Shown: one piece after another, positions 39,995 to 50,500 of the stretch
Numbering within the stretch: the stretch's first letter is position 1
Layout of the letters: each line of letters opens with the position of its first letter
From: Nocardia brasiliensis ATCC 700358
GTDB taxonomy: Bacteria; Actinomycetota; Actinomycetes; Mycobacteriales; Mycobacteriaceae
Direction: 5' to 3'
Length of the DNA stretch: 64,000 nucleotides
Assembly (NCBI RefSeq): GCF_000250675.2
Contig: NC_018681.1
Location: forward strand, 6,820,001 to 6,884,000
The notes under the pieces: generated by a model
Told to the model about the DNA's origin: nothing
Seen by the model: the letters and a program-made list of their open reading frames with translations, nothing else
Databases searched by the model: none
Program-made: the position numbers and the translations under genes

Positions 39995-42900
39995 TCAGAG
40001 TGCGAGGGAGACGGTCTGGCGCGCCTCATCCGCTCGGGCCAGGCCCTGTGCGGCGTCGACGCTGACGGCGGGAATGGCCGGAATCGGCTGGGTGGCAGGC
40101 GGCCCGACGGTCTCCGGGACGGCGGGCACCGGAGCGGTCTCGGGCGCGGCGGCCTGGTTCCGGGACGGCCGGGGTGCCAGCATCTGCTGCAAGCCCCAGA
40201 TCACCTCGGCGGTGTACGGGTCGTCCGGAATGTTGTCCAGGAACTGCGATCCGGCCGGAGCCAGGCCACCGCCGTTGTCCCGCGGGGTGTTTCGATCGAG
40301 GAACGCGCGCACCGCCGCGATCCAGTGCGAGTGCGTCCCCCGTCCACCGTTGGGCAGGCCCGCGATGATCAGCACCGGCAGCAGCAGCACCACCAGCGGA
40401 ACGCCCAGCGCGAGGAACGGCAGCGACAGCGCAGCCGCCAGCGGCAGGCCCAGTAAGGCGCCTAGTGCCAACAGCGGCAACGCCAACGCGGCAAGGCCGA
40501 GCAACGGCAGTGCCAGTAGAGCGGCCAGTGCGAGCAAGGGCAGGGCCAATGCCGCCAGAGCCAGCAACGGCAACGCGGCGAGTGCCAACACCGGCAACGC
40601 CAACGCGCCGAGCGCGAGCAGCGGCAACGCGACCAGCGCCAACACCGGCAGCGCCAGCAATGTCAGCGCGCCCAAGATCGCCAGCGGAATGCCGACCAGG
40701 GCCGCGAGCGCGAGCAGAGGCAGCGCCAGCGCGCCCAGGGCGAGCAAGGCCGGCACCGACGCGAGCAGCCCGAGCCCGAAGCCGATCGCCCCACCCAGTG
40801 CGAGTGCGGCGAGTCCGCCGAGGATCGCCAGCGGAATGCCGAGCAGCGCAGCGAGACCCAGGCCGAGCAGACCACCGAGCAGCAGACCACCGAGCGCGCC
40901 CAGGGCCAAACCGGCGAGACCGCCGAGCACCAGTCCGGCGAGACCGCCGAGCACGAGACCGAGCGGCCCGCCCAGTAGCGAGCCGAGCAGTCCGCCCAGC
41001 ACCAGACCGGCCAGCCCGGCCAGCGCGGCGAGCGGCAGCGCCAGCAACGCACCGAGCCCCAGACCCAGCAAGCCGCCCAGCAGCAAGCCGCCCACGGCAC
41101 CCAGGGCGAGCCCGGCCAGACCCGCCAGTGCGGCCAGCGGCAGCGCCAGCAGCGCACCGAACGCCGCGCCGAGCAACCCACCGATAGCCAAACCGATCGC
41201 CAACCCGATCAAACCGCCGATCGCCAGTAATGCCAAGGCGCCCAAGGCAAGTAGCGGCAATGCGAGCAGCGCAGCCAGCGCCAGCAACGGCAATGCCAGC
41301 AGCGTCAACGCACCCAAGGCCGCCAACGGAATACCGACCAACGCCGCCAGCGCCAGCAACGGCAGCGCCAGCAAGGCCAGTGCACCCAAGGCCGCCAACG
41401 GAATACCGACCAACGCCGCCAACGCCAGCAACGGCAGCGCCAGCAAGGCCAGCAGGCCGATCGCCGCCAAGGCCAGCACCGGCAGGGCGAGCAGCAGCAG
41501 GGCCAGCGGTGTCGCGAAACTCAGGGCCAGTCCGATGAGGGTGAGGGTCAACAGGATTCCCTTGCCCAGCAGGATCAGGCCGGCCGCGAGTACCGCCGCG
41601 ATGATCGGCACCAGCACGACGGCCGCGCCGAGCAGCACCACGGCGAGCGCGGCGACCGCGAGCAGGACCGCGAGGAACGGCGCGGCGAGCGCGAGCACGG
41701 CAACCGCGAGGAACGGCATCAGCGCGGTCGACAGGATCGGCGCGAACGGCCCGACGATCAGGAACGGGATCGACAGCACGGCCGCCAGCACCACACCGGC
41801 GAGCGCGACGATGCCGGTCGCCACCACGGCGACGACGGCGAGCGCGGCGGCGAGCACGTTGCCCGCGAGGAAGACCGCGCCGAGCAGCAACAGTCCCAGC
41901 CCCACCGACGCGGTGATCGCCACGGCCATGAACGCCAGCGCGACGATCGCGAGCGGCACGGTGATCAGCCACAGCGGCGGGAACAGTGCCGACACGATCA
42001 GCATGGTGGCGACCATGCCGATCGTCATGGCGGCCCAGACCGCGCCGATCGCGATCATCGCCGCGGCGATCAAGCCGACCACCACGCTGCCCGCCAAGGC
42101 CGTGGTGCCGATCATGGCCAGGAGGCCGAGCAACATCACGCCGAAAATGACGGGTGCGCCGAGCAGGGCCAGCGGTGGGTTGATGACGATCAGGAACAGC
42201 GCCCCGAGCACGAAGCCGGCGAACGCCACGATCGTCAGCAGGAATCCGCTGAGGAAGATGCCCGCGGCCCCGAGGACCGCGGCCGCAAAGGCGACCAGCA
42301 TGATCTCGCCGAGGCCGGGGACCAGCCCGAAGCCGATCAGCGTGAAGAAGATGCCCGCGGCGGCCAGGGCGGCCAGGCCGGTGCCGACGATCGCGGCGAA
42401 CACGATGTCCGCCAACAGGATCAGCGGAATCGCGTACGGCATCGCCACCATCAGGATCACCGAGGCGAGCAGCGTCGCGACCGCGAAACCCGCGATGCCG
42501 AGCAGCACGACGCTGAAACAGAACGCGGTGATCATGGTGCCGAGCAGCAGCCCGCCGAGCATCATCCCGAGGCCGAGCACCGTCGGCGCCACTACCAGCG
42601 CCAGGAAGAACAACGGTGCCAGCAGCGGACCGATGATCGGCAGTCCGAGCGTCAGCGCGGCCGCCGCGATGGTGCCGAAGACCAACCCTCCCGCCGCGGC
42701 GATCAGTCCGCCGATGCCGAGCACGACCGCGGCCACGGCGAGCGCGACCCACATGATGACCGCGCCCGCGGCCATCAACGTGGCCGCGACCAGGCTCAGG
42801 AACATCAGCCACGTCACGGTGAGGCCCGCGGCCACGCCGAGAATCACCAGGCCGGCGAGGAACAGCATGCCGATCACGCCGACCCCGATGACCGCGGCCG

Positions 42901-44737
42901 CGACGAGCAGGCCGCCGCCCACGATCGCGAGCGCGAACAGGATCGGCAGCGCGATCAGGCCGAACGGCGTCACCAACGACAGCAGGCCGGTGAGCAGCAG
43001 CAGCCCACCCGCGATCAGGCCGCCGACGATCAGCGCGCCGAATACCAGCGCGGCGGTGAAAAGCGTTGCCAGCACCAGGAACACGAGCGCGCCGCCGAAT
43101 AGCAGCGGCCCGGCGAGCAGGCCGAGCACCGGCACCAGACCGGTGAACAGCACCGCCGCGGCGGTCAGCACCAGGAAGCCGATGGCGGTGAACAGCCCGC
43201 CCACGATCAGCGCGCCCGCCGCTACGGCGATGGTGGTGAGCACCACCGCCGCGATGGTGACCAGCAGTCCGGCCAGGATGACCGGGGCCAGCAGCTGGAA
43301 CGCGAGGAACCCGAGCGGCACAATCACCAGCAGCACCGGGATCGCAATTACCGCGAGCACGATCAGCACCGGAATCGCCAGGGCCGCAACCACTACCGCG
43401 CCGAGGGCCAGCGCGCCGAGCAGCAGCGCCGCACCGATGACACCGGCCACGACAACCGCACCGAGGACGGCGACGGCCGCGGCACCGAGCACCACCGCCG
43501 CAATGACCGGCACGGCGAGCACCGCGATCAGTATCGGTGCAGCCAGGGCCGCCAACGGCAGCGACAGCGGCAGGAACACCTGCCGGGTCGCCGAGGGCAG
43601 CAGTGCGCGGACCGCTTGCAGTACGGAGTCGCGCAAGGGCGCGAAAGCCGAACCAGGATCGGCGATCGCGCTGAGCACCGGGGTGATCACCCCGGCGAAC
43701 GGCGCGAGGGATTCGGCGAGGGTGCCGGAGCGCACGACCTGCTCCAGCGCACCGATCAGCGCGGTCGCCGGCAGCGACCCGTCGGAGACAGCCATGAGGG
43801 TGGGAGCGACTTCGCGCAAGGCAGGCGCGAATTGCAGGATGACCGGTCGCACGGCATCGGCCAAGGGGCCCGACCGCAACAGCGGCGTCAGTCGCTCGGT
43901 GAGCACGGCCTGGATATCCTTGCCCGCCGCGACATCCTGGAGAGCAGGGGCGATTTGCCCGAGGACCGGTGCCCAGTCGGCGCCGTCGGCGGCCACCGGC
44001 TCGATCAGCTCACGCAGCGCCTTGGCCGGGTCGCCGCCGTCGCGCGGGAAGTCGAAGATTTCGCGCGCTTGATTGAGCAGGGTGTCGATCGCGTTCGCGC
44101 CGGGGTCCGTGCGGCGGGCGCCTGCCATCTCGGTGGCGTCCTGCACGAACGCGAGCAGGTCCTGTACCGGCTGCTGCAGCGGACCGCCGGAAGTCTTTGC
44201 CGCCCAATCCCCGATCTCGCGCAGATCGAGGCCGGAGCCGGCGATCTTCGTGACGGTTTCGGCCAGTTCCTCGACGCCCGAGGGCGCGCGACCAGTGTTG
44301 CCGCCGGTGGCGATGCCCGCGGCCGGTGTCGCGGCGGGCAGCACCGCGCCGGGGTCCGGCTGCACGGCGCCCGTCGGCGGCAGGGTCGCGCGCACGCCGC
44401 TTTCGAACGACTTGATCGGATCCGCCCACGGTGCGTTCGGCACCGCGGCGGTCACCGTGTCGATGACCGCACCGAGACCGGTTCTGGCACCGGGGTCGAG
44501 CAGTGATCCGACAACCGAACCCAGTTGTGCCGGTGCGTTTCCGGCGTCGATCGGGGCCGCGTCGGGCGCCGGGGCCGCGCCGGCGGGACCGGCCGCGAGC
44601 GTCGCGGTCGCGACACCGGCGAAGGCGGCGACCGCATAGAGTCCGCGCCGGTTCTGTTTTACTTTCCGGCGGTGCCGGCCGGACGCTTTCGTTGCCCGGC
44701 CGCGTGCGCCGGGTAGGGAGCCTTCGATGTGTTGCAC
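39995..44737 (-). CDS. Giant polytopic hydrophobic protein, 1,580 aa
   Basis: The N-terminus (MQHIEGSLPGARGRATKASG) is basic, followed by an export-type helix (GLYAVAAFAGVATATLAAGPAGAAPAP). Residues about 60-380 form an ordinary mixed, mostly helical domain. Residues about 385-1460 are almost free of charged residues and could form 40 or more membrane segments. From about 1059 to 1446 these degenerate into Leu/Ala/Pro repeats, including two near-identical 24-residue units with VGIPLAALGA. A hydrophilic tail of about 120 residues (HWIAAVRAFLDRNTPRDNGGG ... YTAEVIWGLQQML) ends it. No known family is evident. It heads a four-gene minus-strand cluster. Confidence 0.7.
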   Translation of the reverse strand: MQHIEGSLPGARGRATKASGRHRRKVKQNRRGLYAVAAFAGVATATLAAGPAGAAPAPDAAPIDAGNAPAQLGSVVGSLLDPGARTGLGAVIDTVTAAVPNAPWADPIKSFESGVRATLPPTGAVQPDPGAVLPAATPAAGIATGGNTGRAPSGVEELAETVTKIAGSGLDLREIGDWAAKTSGGPLQQPVQDLLAFVQDATEMAGARRTDPGANAIDTLLNQAREIFDFPRDGGDPAKALRELIEPVAADGADWAPVLGQIAPALQDVAAGKDIQAVLTERLTPLLRSGPLADAVRPVILQFAPALREVAPTLMAVSDGSLPATALIGALEQVVRSGTLAESLAPFAGVITPVLSAIADPGSAFAPLRDSVLQAVRALLPSATRQVFLPLSLPLAALAAPILIAVLAVPVIAAVVLGAAAVAVLGAVVVAGVIGAALLLGALALGAVVVAALAIPVLIVLAVIAIPVLLVIVPLGFLAFQLLAPVILAGLLVTIAAVVLTTIAVAAGALIVGGLFTAIGFLVLTAAAVLFTGLVPVLGLLAGPLLFGGALVFLVLATLFTAALVFGALIVGGLIAGGLLLLTGLLSLVTPFGLIALPILFALAIVGGGLLVAAAVIGVGVIGMLFLAGLVILGVAAGLTVTWLMFLSLVAATLMAAGAVIMWVALAVAAVVLGIGGLIAAAGGLVFGTIAAAALTLGLPIIGPLLAPLFFLALVVAPTVLGLGMMLGGLLLGTMITAFCFSVVLLGIAGFAVATLLASVILMVAMPYAIPLILLADIVFAAIVGTGLAALAAAGIFFTLIGFGLVPGLGEIMLVAFAAAVLGAAGIFLSGFLLTIVAFAGFVLGALFLIVINPPLALLGAPVIFGVMLLGLLAMIGTTALAGSVVVGLIAAAMIAIGAVWAAMTIGMVATMLIVSALFPPLWLITVPLAIVALAFMAVAITASVGLGLLLLGAVFLAGNVLAAALAVVAVVATGIVALAGVVLAAVLSIPFLIVGPFAPILSTALMPFLAVAVLALAAPFLAVLLAVAALAVVLLGAAVVLVPIIAAVLAAGLILLGKGILLTLTLIGLALSFATPLALLLLALPVLALAAIGLLALLALPLLALAALVGIPLAALGALALLALPLLALAALVGIPLAALGALTLLALPLLALAALLALPLLALGALALLAIGGLIGLAIGLAIGGLLGAAFGALLALPLAALAGLAGLALGAVGGLLLGGLLGLGLGALLALPLAALAGLAGLVLGGLLGSLLGGPLGLVLGGLAGLVLGGLAGLALGALGGLLLGGLLGLGLAALLGIPLAILGGLAALALGGAIGFGLGLLASVPALLALGALALPLLALAALVGIPLAILGALTLLALPVLALVALPLLALGALALPVLALAALPLLALAALALPLLALAALLALPLLGLAALALPLLALGALLGLPLAAALSLPFLALGVPLVVLLLPVLIIAGLPNGGRGTHSHWIAAVRAFLDRNTPRDNGGGLAPAGSQFLDNIPDDPYTAEVIWGLQQMLAPRPSRNQAAAPETAPVPAVPETVGPPATQPIPAIPAVSVDAAQGLARADEARQTVSLAL
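41310..41453. repeat. Two 72-bp tandem repeats inside the giant gene
   Basis: Units 41310-41381 and 41382-41453 differ at only a few bases (GCACCCAAGGCCGCCAACGG at the start of each). Each encodes 24 residues on the minus strand. Diverged copies of the same unit continue on both sides through about 40400-41560. Confidence 0.8.
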
Positions 44738-44803
44738 GACGGTTGAGCCTCTCGCTTCGTTAACGCACTGCTCTGACTGAATGCACGCTCGACCACCCGG
44801 ATC

Positions 44804-45115
44804 TCAGGTGTTGCCGACCTCGTCGGGTCCGCAGACGGCGGTGGATCGACCGCCTTGTTCGCCGATGGGCGTGCCGATATGGGTGTGCTTGATGCCGAAG
44901 ATGTCGGTGCAGCGGATGTAAGCGTGCTGCCCGTTCCCGGCACCCGGTTCGCAATCGACCGTCAGCTGCCGCGCGATCGAGTCGTCCGCGCGGCAGCCCG
45001 CCGGGACCGGCTCGGCCGTAGCCGATCCGGCGCCGATGCCGAAGGTGGCGGCAAGGACGAGCAGCAGCCCGCCGAGCACAGCGCCGATGCGGCGGACCGA
45101 GGGCGGCGACTGCAT
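44804..45115 (-). CDS. Small secreted protein
   Basis: This 103-residue protein has a good signal peptide, MQSPPSVRRIGAVLGGLLLVLAATFGIGAGSATA, with cleavage probably after ATA. The mature part has four cysteines: PAGCRADDS, TVDCEPGAG, YIRCTDIFG and AVCGPDEV. The sequence KHTHIGTPIG has closely spaced histidines. An in-frame ATG at 45157 would give a longer N-terminal region. The function is unknown. It precedes the giant gene by 66 bases on the same strand and might share its promoter. Confidence 0.6.
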   Translation of the reverse strand: MQSPPSVRRIGAVLGGLLLVLAATFGIGAGSATAEPVPAGCRADDSIARQLTVDCEPGAGNGQHAYIRCTDIFGIKHTHIGTPIGEQGGRSTAVCGPDEVGNT

Positions 45116-45394
45116 CGCACTGCCCGCCGACTGGAAATTAACTGGAGATTTGCCCATATCTAGAGGTTCATTGGGCAAAAGGGGTGCGTCAACAGAGAGT
45201 GTCACCGTATGGAATCAATGTCCGCCGAAACCCCCACTATGACAGCAAATCCCCGGAGCGCGTCACTGAATACACACGCGTAGAACGGAATTCATGGGAC
45301 CATTTGGTACATTAGCGTTACTGTTGCTAGTTTGCAGAAATCGTCACAATGACACAGTTCGCGGCCTGCTTGGCCGAAAATTCTGGAGCTATCG

Positions 45395-46126
45395 ATGCGC
45401 AGGTCACGCACACTCGTTTCCTTCCGGCCGGAGCACATGGACAAAGTCGGCCCCGCGGGCCGAATCTCGGCGTGCGCGTTGGTGTTGCTGTTGATCGCGC
45501 TGGTCGTCGTCGGCTTGGTCACCCAGGTCCGGGCGCGCGACAGGGACGCGGCCGTCGCGGCGGCGGCGGTCGCCGGTCCGCCGGTGCTCACACCGGACGG
45601 GATGGTGCGGATCGGCAGTCCGAACGCCGCGATCGTCATCACGGTGACCGAGGATGCGCAGTGCGCGCTGTGCCGGACGCTCGAGTCGGTCTCGGGCCCC
45701 GTCCTCACCGCGCTGACCGATCGGGACGAGATCGCCGTCGATTACCGCCTGATCGCGATCCGCGATCGCAGCTCCACCACGGCCTACTCGAGCCGCGCGG
45801 CCAACGCGAGCGCCTGCGTCGCGGCCGCCGACAAAACCAGATGGCCCGCTTGGCGCCGGGCCGTGCTGAATCGAGTACCGGCCGAGAACTCCGCGGGTCT
45901 CGGTGACCAGGAATTGATCGACCTCGCCATCGGGGCAGGTATCCCGGCGACGCCCGCACTGAGCGAGTGCGTCACGACCCGCCGCTACGGCGCGTTCGTG
46001 GCGGACCAGACCCGGAAGGCGATCGCGGACAACGTGACTCACGCACCGACCGTGCGCATCGGCGCCACCGAGGTCGGCAATCTGACCCCGGCGGGCATCG
46101 ACGCCGCCGTCGCCGCGGCGCGCTGA
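45395..46126 (+). CDS. DsbA-like thioredoxin-fold membrane protein
   Basis: This 243-residue protein has an N-terminal anchor (ISACALVLLLIALVVVGLVTQ) and an exported thioredoxin_4/DsbA-type domain. The active site is DAQCALCRTLE (CxxC), followed by a helical insert with ASACVAAADKTRWPAWRRAVLNRVPAENSAGLGDQELI. The cis-Pro strand is HAPTVRIGATEV. It resembles actinobacterial extracytoplasmic oxidoreductases of the Rv2969c kind that form or isomerise disulfides. It may serve the cysteine-rich exported proteins encoded nearby. Its stop abuts the convergent AraC gene. Confidence 0.75.
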   Translation: MRRSRTLVSFRPEHMDKVGPAGRISACALVLLLIALVVVGLVTQVRARDRDAAVAAAAVAGPPVLTPDGMVRIGSPNAAIVITVTEDAQCALCRTLESVSGPVLTALTDRDEIAVDYRLIAIRDRSSTTAYSSRAANASACVAAADKTRWPAWRRAVLNRVPAENSAGLGDQELIDLAIGAGIPATPALSECVTTRRYGAFVADQTRKAIADNVTHAPTVRIGATEVGNLTPAGIDAAVAAAR

Positions 46127-47158
46127 CTATGCGGCACCGGCCGACCGGCGCGTCCGGCTCGGCGGCTCACCGTTCCACCGCACATACGCCCGGCGGAATT
46201 CGCGGGCATCGCTGTAGCCCGTCTCGGTCGCGATCTGGGCGATGGTCATCCCGGTCTCCTCGATCAGATAGTGCGCGCGCCGCTGCCGGACGCGGTCGCG
46301 GATATCGCTGAACTTCTCGCCGGCGTCGTGCAGACGCCTGCGCAGGGTGCGCTCGGTGACCAGCAGTCGCGCGGCCACCTCCGCCATAGACATCGCGCGG
46401 CGCAGGTTTCGGCCCAGGATGGTCTCGACCGAGGCGACGATGTCGTGCCGCACCAGCTCGATGCCTTCCGCGCGTCGGCACGCGTCGATCGCGAAGGCCA
46501 GGTTGGCTTCGCTGTAGGTCGGGATGGGGCGCGCGAACAGCTCCGCCGGAAACACGATCTCGCTGACGGCGCAGTCGAATTCGACCGGGCAGCGGAAGAA
46601 CCGCGGGTAGTCCGCGGCGTACCGGGGTTCGGGATAGGCCAACCGGATCATGCTGCTCTCGAAGTCCTGGTTCAGCAGCGACCGGCCGAACGCGCACGCC
46701 GCGGCCATCGCCTGCTCGGTGAGAAAGCGCCGCGCCTCCGGGTCGGGCACGCGTTGCACGACGCGGACGGCCGCCGCCGCGCCGCGGCGCTCGACCTCGA
46801 AATCGGTCAGGCAGCCCGCCAGCCGGGGCATGTCGTTCGCCAGCTGCGCCGCGTCGGCGACGGTCCGGCAGGACCGCATCGCGAAGCCGAGGATGCCGAA
46901 ACCCACGATCGGATTGCGGGCGCCGATGGCGAGCCCGTGCGGACCGTCCGGCATGGCCCGCACCGCGCGGCGGATGATCGTGATCGCCTGCCGGTAGGAC
47001 ACGCGCATCTCCGGGGCGTCCAGCCGACTCGGCAGCACCCCCGTGCCCAGGAACCACGGTTCGGCGTCGACTTGCCGCTCGGCGGCGTACGCGCACAGTC
47101 GGACGAGCACGTTCGGCGCGATATCGGCCGCGCTGAACTGGGGATCGAACCTGTCCAT
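46127..47158 (-). CDS. AraC-family regulator (Arabinose_bd plus HTH)
   Basis: This 343-residue protein has an N-terminal ArgR/OruR-type domain (about 15-215; SYRQAITIIRRAVRAMPDGPHGLAIGARN and GILGFAMRSCRTVADAAQLANDMPRL). A C-terminal AraC DNA-binding domain follows: MSMAEVAARLLVTERTLRRRLHDAGEKFSDIRDRVRQRRAHYLIEETGMTIAQIATETGYSDAREFRRAYVRWNG. The start at 47158 is set by GAAGGAGT upstream. Its target is unknown, and no obvious catabolic gene adjoins it. Confidence 0.85.
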   Translation of the reverse strand: MDRFDPQFSAADIAPNVLVRLCAYAAERQVDAEPWFLGTGVLPSRLDAPEMRVSYRQAITIIRRAVRAMPDGPHGLAIGARNPIVGFGILGFAMRSCRTVADAAQLANDMPRLAGCLTDFEVERRGAAAAVRVVQRVPDPEARRFLTEQAMAAACAFGRSLLNQDFESSMIRLAYPEPRYAADYPRFFRCPVEFDCAVSEIVFPAELFARPIPTYSEANLAFAIDACRRAEGIELVRHDIVASVETILGRNLRRAMSMAEVAARLLVTERTLRRRLHDAGEKFSDIRDRVRQRRAHYLIEETGMTIAQIATETGYSDAREFRRAYVRWNGEPPSRTRRSAGAA

Positions 47159-47548
47159 TCCGGACGACTCCTTCGGTATGGCCGACGCTTCGCCAGACGG
47201 CGGAACCGATCCTGTCCGCAAGCGCGACCAACCTCAAGCAAACATTCAGCTATTTTCAAGAAGGCGCAGGTCAACTACCCTCGCCGATTATCCCGAGCGG
47301 ATTAACTTGATCCGGTTGTTACCTGGTACCGGTTGACATTCCGGCGGCACTTCCGCTTGGCGGCGATCTGTGGCGTGCCGCTCTCGCCGGACCGGCTCGG
47401 GCCGCACCGGGGTGTGCGCGGACAAAGGGGGATCCGTGCCGGACAGGTGCGCGAAATTCGCGCTGCCACGCGAAACGGCTGCTACGTTCGGGCTCGTCCG
47501 GTCGCCGGAAGGTCTGACGCGGTGCCGCCGATTCATTCAGGAGGGTGC
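47159..47548. other. Divergent intergenic region before the STAND/WD40 gene
   Basis: These 390 bases hold no gene. The part near 47230-47340 is AT-richer than the surroundings and probably contains the divergent promoters. I see no clear operator. Confidence 0.4.
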
Positions 47549-50500
47549 GTGGAGGCAGCGAGTGCGCGCCGGCATTTCGCCGAACGACTGGCCGCGCTGT
47601 TCGAACTCGCCGGTGCGCCACCGGTCAAGTCGGTGGTGCGCCGCGCGAACCTGCGAACCGCGCCCGGCAGTAGCCCGGTCACCGTCCAGCGAATCAGCGA
47701 TTGGCGACGCGGCGCCCGGCTGCCCGCCACCTTCGAGACGGTACTGCCGACCCTCGCCGTGCTGATCGGCGACGCGAAAAAGCGCACGCAGTCAGCCGAT
47801 CTGGACCGCACCCTGCTCGATCCGGCGCACTGGCGTGCTGCCTGGCAGGCGGCGAAAGCCGACCAGAACCGAACCGCGCTAGTGGTTCGCGAACCCGATC
47901 ACCCGCCGTATCGCGGACTCTCGCCCTATCGCACCGAGGACGCGGACCTGTATTTCGGTCGCGACAGTGTTCGTGAATCCGTCGTGGATGCGATCACCGC
48001 GGTCACGGACGACGGCGAACTGCCGAGGCTGGTCCTGCTGATCGGTGTCTCGGGCGCGGGCAAATCATCCCTGCTGGCCGCGGGCCTCCAGGCCGACGCG
48101 GGGGCGCGGGCGCCGGTCTTGATCGCCCCGGGCACTCGTCCGGCCGAAGCGCTGCGGGCCGCGCTCGACGCGACCGGACCGGACGACGAGGTGCTGTTGC
48201 TCATCGACCAGGGCGAGGAGCTGTTCACCCGGTGCACCGAGGACGCCCGCCGTGCATTCCTCGACGAACTCGGCCGGATCAGCGCACCGGACGCGCGGCG
48301 CAAGGTCACCACCGTCATGGCGATCCGCTCCGACTTCTTCAACGACGTCATCCAGTACCCGCTACTGGCCGCGGCGATGAAGGACGCCTCGGTCATCGTC
48401 GGCGCGATGACCGAGGCGGAATTGCGGGACGTGATCGTGCGGCCCGCGCTCGCCTGCGGCGTCAAGGTCGAGCCCGCGCTCGTCGACGTCGTGCTGCACG
48501 ATCTGGACACCGCGACGTCCGGCGACGGCAAAGCCGCACTACTGCCCCTGCTTTCGCACGTGCTCGACGCGACGTGGGCGCGCCGCCGCGGTCGCACGCT
48601 CACACTCGAGGCGTACCGCGAGGCGGGGGAAATGGCGGGCTCGGTGGCCGCCACCGCCGAACGGGCCTGGTCCCAGCTGAGCGCCGAGGAGGAGGTCGCC
48701 GCACGCGCAGTGCTGCTGACGCTGATCATCATCGGCCCACGCTCGGTGACCCGCGATCGCCTTCCCCTGCGCCGCGTGGTCGAGGAGGCCGTCGATCCCC
48801 GGTTGGCCGAACGGGTGATCGCGCACCTGGTCGATGCCCGGATCGTGCTCGTGCACGACGGCGAGATCGAACTGCTGCACGACGCGGTCCCCCGGGTATG
48901 GCCGCGGATGGCCGAATGGGTCGACGCGGAAAAGGAATTCGGCCCGGCACGCCACCGGATCGAGGACGACGCGCGGACCTGGCTCGACCAGGGCACCCCG
49001 GACACGCTGCTGTACGACGCCGAGCGGCTGGAAACCGTCGACGTGGTGACCGGCAACGGCGGTTCGATCAACCGGACCGCCCGGGAGTTCGTCGCGCGAT
49101 CACGACGTCAGGTCGCGGCCGCCTCGGCCCGGCGCAGATTCTTGCGCACGGCGGCCGTCCTGCTCGTGGTCGTCGCGCTGCTCGCGGCGACGGTGGCGAT
49201 CTCGCAGTATCGCGTGGTCACCCACGAACGCACCGACGCCGCGGTCGCCGCGCTGATCCACGAATCGCAGCGCATCGCGAGTTTCGATCCGACGGAATCC
49301 GCGCGAATGGCCTTGGCCGCCTATCGAATCCGCCCGGGCAACCCGGACACGCAGGCCCGTCTGCTGTCCACCCAGGCCTATCCCGTGATCCGCGCGTCCG
49401 CCCAGCGGCACGCGGGAAAGATCAACGGGCTCGCGTATTTCGCCGAGCGGCGGTTGATCGCCAGCGCCGGCGACGACACCCAGGTCCGCCTGTGGACGGT
49501 GGGCGACGACGACCAGGCGGTGGCGCTCGGTGACGGGCTCGGCGGACATGAGCGCGCGGTCGCCGCGGTGGCGTTCGGGCCGGACGGTGGCCTGCTCGTC
49601 AGTGTCGGCTACGACCAGGCGGTTCGGCTGTGGGATGTCCGGGATCCGGCCCGGGTGCGCGTCCTCGGCACGCTCGATATCGGAACACCTGCCCTGTCGG
49701 TGGTTTTCGCGGCGCAGGGGCGTGCGATCGTCGTCGCCGGTGAGAACGGCGAGCTGTCGCTGGTGGACGTCACCGACCCCGCCGAGCCGATCCTGCGGGA
49801 GCGGCTGCCCGCGCACACCGACGCGATCCGGAATCTGGCCACCGACGCGGGCGGGTCGCTGCTCGCGAGCGGTGGCGACGACGGCACCGTTCGACTCTGG
49901 GATATCGCCGATCCCACCCGTCTCGGTCCACTCGGTGCGCCCTTGCCCCCGGCGAACAGCGCCGTGCATGCCTTGGCGATCGGGCCGGGCGATCTGCTCG
50001 CGGTCGGGGCCGCGAACGGTGCCGTGCGGCTGTGGTCGCTCGCCGACCGCACGGCGCCACGCGAATTCGGCGTCCCGCAGACCATGCACACCGCGTCCGT
50101 CGACGCACTCCTGTTCGGCCCGCTCGGCCTGCTGGCCTCCGGGGCCGCCGACGGCACCGTCCTGCTGTGGCAGCTGACCGCCGGCGGTTTCGTGCCGATC
50201 GGCCGCCCGATCGGCGGTAATCGCGGCGCCATCTCCGGTCTCGGGGTGACCGCGAGCGTGCACCTCATCTCCGCCGGCGGCGATGGCCGGATCCACCTGT
50301 GGACGCGCCCGCCCGCGGACATCCCGGTGACCACCGAAGCGCCGTTCACCTCGGTGGAACTCGATGCGGCAGGTTCGCGGCTGGTCACCGCCGGGGAGGA
50401 CGGGCGGTTCCAGGTGTGGCTGGTCGGGCCCGATCAGGTCGTGCTTGCCGCCGATGTACCGGCCGCGCCCGGCCTCGGTCACGGCGTCCGGGTCGATATC

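Noticed and set aside
40026..42812. 928-codon minus-strand frame in the giant gene
   Set aside because: It is another reading of the same repeats: an Arg/Gly/Ala-rich shadow.
39897..44072. 1,391-codon plus-strand frame rich in Ser, Ala, Pro and Asn
   Set aside because: It is antisense to the giant membrane protein gene, has no recognisable domain, and starts inside another minus-strand gene. The minus frame has an export signal, a normal soluble domain and tightly spaced downstream genes.
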